Positions 60,369-64,000 of a stretch of 64,000 bases of DNA are shown here, piece after piece. Origin of the DNA: CAIWHR01 sp963734575 (GTDB lineage Bacteria > Pseudomonadota > Gammaproteobacteria > Burkholderiales > Casimicrobiaceae); the NCBI GenBank assembly GCA_963734575.1, contig CAVTHT010000003.1, positions 68,715 to 132,714 on the forward strand, in the 5' to 3' direction. The notes beneath the pieces are model-generated. The model was not told the DNA's origin. It saw only the letters and a list, made by a program, of their open reading frames with translations, and made no database searches. The number at the start of each line of letters is the position of its first letter. Position 1 is the stretch's first letter. Made by a program: the position numbers and the translations under genes.

Positions 60369-61941
60369 GTGGACGAATTACTTCGCAACGCCGTATTCCT
60401 GCTGCGCGGCATGTGGCAGCGGCGCTGGATCGGTCTTGTCGTCGCCTGGGTCGTCGGCATTGCGGCCGTGCTCGCCGTCGCGCGCCTGCCCGATCGTTAC
60501 CAGGCCTCCGCGCGCATCTACGTCGATACGCAGTCGGTGCTGAAGCCGCTGATGTCCGGACTCGCCGTGCAGCCGAACGTCGAGCAGCAGCTCGTGATTC
60601 TCAGCCGCACGCTGATCAGCCGCCCGAACATCGAGAAGCTGATGCGCATGGCCGACCTCGACATCGCCGTCAAGTCGAAGGAGGAGCAGGATCGCATGAT
60701 CGACGACCTGATGCGCACGCTGGAGATCGGCGGCGCAGGCCGGGACAACCTCTACACGGTCGCGTACCGCGACACGGACCCGAACCGGGCCAAGCGGGTG
60801 GTGCAGTCGCTGGTGTCGATCTTCGTCGAGTCGAGCCTCGGCGGCAAGCGCAACGACACGGCCTCGGCGAAGCGATTCCTCGACGACCAGATCAAGGTGT
60901 ACGAGGCGAAGCTCGAGGAGGCGGAGAACCGCCTCAAGGAGTTCAAGCTGCGCAACATGAGCCTGGCCAGCCCCGATGGCAAGGATTACTACGGCAAGAT
61001 CAACGACGTCAGCGGTGCGCTCGCGCAGGCGCGGCTGGATCTGCGCGAGGCGGAGAATTCGCGCGATGCGCTGAAGCGACAGATCACGGGCGAGGAACCG
61101 GTGTTCCTGCCGGAAGAGGCAGCCGCAGCAGCCGGCCCAGGCCATGAACGTGCCGCAAATCGACGGACGCCTGGAAGCCGCTCGCAAGCGCTCTCGATGC
61201 GCTGCGCTTGCGGTACACCGAAGAGCACCCGGACGTCGTGACGACGAAGCGGCTCATCGACGACCTCGAGGCGCAACGCGAGCGCGAGGTCGCGGCGCTG
61301 CGCCAGCCGGCGGCAGCGCAGCGGGCACGTGAGCTCCGTAAATGCCAATCCGGTCTACCAGCAGCTCAAGGTCTCGCTCGCCGAGGCGGAGGCCAACGTC
61401 GCCTCGCTGCGCACGCGCGTCGCGGAGTACGAGTCGCGCTATGCCGTGCTGCAGGGAGGCCGCCAAGCGCGTCCCCCAGATCGAGGCCGAGCTGACGCAG
61501 CTGAATCGCGACTACGAGATCAACAAGAAGAACTACGAGAGCCTCGTGAGCCGACGCGAATCGGCCGAGCTTTCCGGAGAGATGGAGGCTGCTTCCGGTG
61601 TGGCGGACTTCCGGCTGATCGATCCGCCACGCGTGTCGCCGCAGCCGGTGTCGCCGAATCGCCTGATGCTCTTCCCACTGGCGTTCCTCGGCGCGCTCGC
61701 CGCCGGCCTGCTTGCCAGTCTGCTCGCGAGTCAGATCTGGCCGACGTTCTTCGACTCGCGGTCGTTGCGTGAGATGACGGGGCTTCCGGTGCTCGGCAGC
61801 GTATCGATGGTGATGAACGACAAGCTGAAGCGCAAGGAGCGGCGTGGTCTGATCGGCTTCGTCACCGGCGCGCTCGCATTCGTGGCCTCGTTCGGCGCCG
61901 GGTTGACTCTGCTCTTCCTGCACACCGCACGAGTCGCGTGA
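60369..61941 (+). CDS. XrtA-type polysaccharide chain-length determinant (four frameshifts)
   Basis: A Wzz/GNVR-type inner-membrane protein controlling polymer length. First span near residues 20-40 (WIGLVVAWVVGIAAVLAVAR), then YQASARIYVDTQSVLKPLMS and the coiled-coil core (YEAKLEEAENRLKEFKLRNM). After breaks near 61135, 61190, 61322 and 61458 it continues RYTEEHPDVVTTKRLIDDLE, VNANPVYQQLKVSLAEAEAN, the GNVR-like LNRDYEINKKNYESLVSRRE and a C-terminal span pair (LMLFPLAFLGALAAGLLASL and GFVTGALAFVASFGAGLTLL). GTG 60369 is the start. Corrected length is about 520 residues. Confidence 0.83.
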
Positions 61942-61951
61942 GGCGACAGCC

Positions 61952-62930
61952 ATGAGCCTGATCGAACAAGCCGCCAAACGACTCGAGGAGCTGCGGCGCG
62001 CCGGCGCCGACGTGCCAGGCGACGCTCCAGCACCGGCCGCAGGAGCTCGTGCCGCCCGCATCGCTCATCGAGCGTGCCGCAGTGGCGCGATCCGCGCGAA
62101 CGAACCGGTCCATCGAGTCGGCAACGTTCGTTCGGGATGACGCCGTCGTCAGCAAGTCGGACCGACGAAAGCGCGAAGGAAGCCAGACGCGCCATGTCAC
62201 GCTCGATCTCGCCAAGCTCGCGGCGGCAGGGGTCGTCACACCGAATTCGCCGCCGACGCAGCTCGCCGACGAGTTCCGCGTGATCAAGCGACCTCTGATC
62301 GCCAATGCCACCGGCAAGGGCGCGAAGCCCGTCGCCAACGGCAATCTCATCATGGTGACCAGCGCGCTGCCTGGAGAGGGGAAGAGCTTCACTGCGCTGA
62401 ATCTGGCGATGAGCATCGCGATGGAGCTCGACCACACGGTCCTGCTCGTCGACGCCGACGTCGCCCGCCCGTCGCTGCCGGCAATGCTGGACCTGCCAGC
62501 CGAGCGCGGGCTGCTCGACGTGCTGGTCGACTCGTCGGTCGACCTGCGCGATGTGCTGCTGCGCACCAACGTCGAGAAGCTCTCGGTGCTTCCGAGCGGA
62601 TCGGTGCATCCGCGCGCGACGGAGTTGCTTGCGAGCGAGGCGATGAATCAGCTGCTCGACGACATGTCGCGTCGCTATTCGGATCGCATCATCGTGTTCG
62701 ACTCGCCGCCGCTGCTGTTCACCACCGAGGCCCGCGTGCTGGCGACGCACATGGGGCAGATCGTTCTCGTGGTCGAGGCCGAGCACACTGCGCAGAACGC
62801 CGTGAAGCAGGCGCTGGCGGCGATCGAAGCCTGCCCGGTCAAGCTCCTGATGCTGAACAAGGCCCGGCGTGCGGCGGCCGGTGCGGCCTATGGCTATGGC
62901 TACGGATACGGCTATGGCTACGGTCGCTAG
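61952..62930 (+). CDS. XrtA-associated tyrosine autokinase (one frameshift)
   Basis: A cytoplasmic BY-kinase that works with the chain-length determinant to control polymer export. It starts MSLIEQAAKRLEELRRAGAD; after an extra base near 62040 come LIERAAVARSARTNRSIESA and EFRVIKRPLIANA. Walker A is TSALPGEGKSFTALNLAMSI and Walker A' is VLLVDADVARPSLPAML; Walker B lies in DRIIVFDSPPLLF. The C-terminus is AAYGYGYGYGYGYGR, a tyrosine cluster that is the autophosphorylation tail. Corrected length is about 325 residues. The next gene starts inside this tail. Confidence 0.85.
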
Positions 62931-64000
62931 ACCGCGCCTGACCGATGTCTCCGCACGCATCGTTGCAATAGCGCTGCTGTCCTCGTGGTGCCTGCTGATG
63001 CGCCACCGGCGCGCTGGCCGAGACGTGGCGCGTCACGCCGACCGCGTCGGTTCGCGGCACCTGGACCGACAATGTCGATCTTGCGCCCAACGAGACGCAA
63101 GCAGAGCAGCTTCGTGCTCGAGCTTGTGCCGGCCGTGCGGTCGATGCGCGACGGCAAGCGGCTCAAGCTGCATCTCGACTACCAGCTCGACGGAGTCATC
63201 GATACGCGCGATTCGTCGCGCAGCGAAATTCGGCAACTTGCTGGCGCGACGGGAACATCTGGAGGCGATCGAGGATTTTCTGTTCGTGGACTTCAGCGGC
63301 AATATCTCGCAGCAGGTGCTCTCGCCTTTCGGCCCGCGGCCGGTCAGCACCGCCAATTTCTCCAACAATCGGGTCGAGACCCGCGCGTACCAGGTGAGTC
63401 CCTACGCCCGCGGGCGGTTTCCCGACGGGCGAATACACGGTGCGGTTCACCGAGTCCGGATTGCGCACCGATGCAGGCGTCGACGATTCGCAAGTTCACC
63501 AGCTGCTGGTTCGCGTCAACAGCGATCCCACCTTGCGAGCGGTGAACTGGGTGCTGGAGGGGACAACCGAACGGATCGACTTCACGGTCGCGCGAGACAC
63601 GCGGGACGATCAGTTTCGCGGCAGCATCGTCTACACGGTCACTCCCGAATTGCGTGTGGCGGCGATCGGCGGCGTGGAGCGAAATAACTTCACGACGCTG
63701 TCACTTGAGAGCCACGGCATCTACGGCGCCGCGGTGCGACTGGGCGCCGTCGGAGCGCACCAGTGCACATGCGAGGTGGGAGCACCGGTTCTTTGGCAAC
63801 GGCTGGGAATACGGAGTCAGCCATCGCCGGTCGCGGCTGGCATTCAGCTTCACGGGTACGCAGGACATCTCGACGGATGCGCAGCGATTCGGAGCCGCCG
63901 ACGTCGGGCGTCGCTTACGACATCGTCTTCAGCGCGCTCGCCAGCCGCATTCCCGATCCCGCCGAGCGTGCGATCGAGGCGCGCCGCTTCACGAATGGTA
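62914..64000 (+). CDS. TIGR03016-like PEP-CTERM-associated outer-membrane protein, truncated by window end (at least six frameshifts)
   Basis: The start ATG lies in the kinase tail. The signal ARIVAIALLSSWCLL continues, after an extra base near 62999, as CATGALAETWRVTPTASVRG and then TWTDNVDLAPNETQAEQ. Further pieces are FVLELVPAVRSMRDGKRLKL, NLLARREHLEAIEDFLFVDF, VETRAYQVSPYARGRFPDG, VHQLLVRVNSDPTLRAVNWV, NFTTLSLESHGIYGAAVRLG and, near the edge, YDIVFSALASRIPDPAERAI. Breaks lie near 62999, 63111, 63231, 63429, 63765 and 63905. The pattern matches the beta-barrel family that follows the autokinase in XrtA loci. The C-terminus is beyond the window. Confidence 0.78.

Overview
The window is a high-GC betaproteobacterial chromosome segment, most like Burkholderiales or a related order. 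The evidence is gene order (asd-fimV-truA-trpF-trpB-trpA-accD-folC-SPOR-cvpA-purF; pcnB-folK-dNK-panC; leuC-entericidin-leuD-leuB), a Bug/TctC-type binding protein, and an exosortase A (XrtA/PEP-CTERM) type exopolysaccharide locus entering at the right edge. Coding density is high, operons are tightly overlapped (ATGA, TGATG, GTGA junctions), and several rho-independent terminators are visible.

Layout. 0-4.7 kb: a partial FimV-like gene (minus), two MacB/FtsX-type ABC permeases with no ATPase beside them, and a DMT transporter. 4.7-9 kb (minus): panC, deoxynucleoside kinase, folK, pcnB and rluE. 9-13.7 kb: icd, a cold-shock gene (minus), clpS and clpA. 14-18.7 kb: a TctC-type binding protein, fccAB flavocytochrome c (minus) and aceA. 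18.8-22.3 kb: thpR, then an HPr-rel-A type cassette (small Tat-like protein, PqqD-like protein, HprK-related kinase, nucleotidyltransferase). 22.3-24.4 kb (minus): a DMT transporter and a lone Rieske oxygenase. 24.7-28.6 kb: xseB-ispA-dxs-folE2. 28.6-34.4 kb: an S9 peptidase (minus), a class I amidotransferase, mutL and miaA. 34.4-50.8 kb: leucine, aspartate-semialdehyde and tryptophan biosynthesis, fimV, truA, accD, folC, cvpA and purF. 51-57.9 kb: two tandem M11-like metalloproteases with near-identical front halves and different C-terminal modules. 58-59.3 kb: a membrane-anchored triheme cytochrome c (minus) and tRNA-Arg(CCG). 59.7-64 kb: polysaccharide export lipoprotein, chain-length determinant, tyrosine autokinase and a truncated TIGR03016-like outer-membrane protein.

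How genes work together. icd and aceA sit on either side of the isocitrate branch point between the TCA cycle and the glyoxylate shunt. leuCDB and trpFBA are compact biosynthetic blocks. xseB-ispA-dxs groups a DNA repair subunit with isoprenoid synthesis. clpS-clpA form the N-end-rule adaptor and unfoldase pair. The HPr-rel-A cassette and the XrtA-type polysaccharide genes are about 37 kb apart and may be functionally linked; that is inference.

Sequence quality caveat. Roughly forty reading-frame breaks are visible, nearly all of them single-base insertions. They hit housekeeping genes (panC, folK, icd, folC, cvpA) as well as the right-hand locus, and they cluster at 3.7-9.3, 21.1 and 47.4-64 kb. 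The tandem protease copies act as an internal control: at sites where one copy is broken the other is intact. I therefore read most breaks as residual sequencing error, not gene decay, and annotate those genes as single CDSs spanning the breaks.
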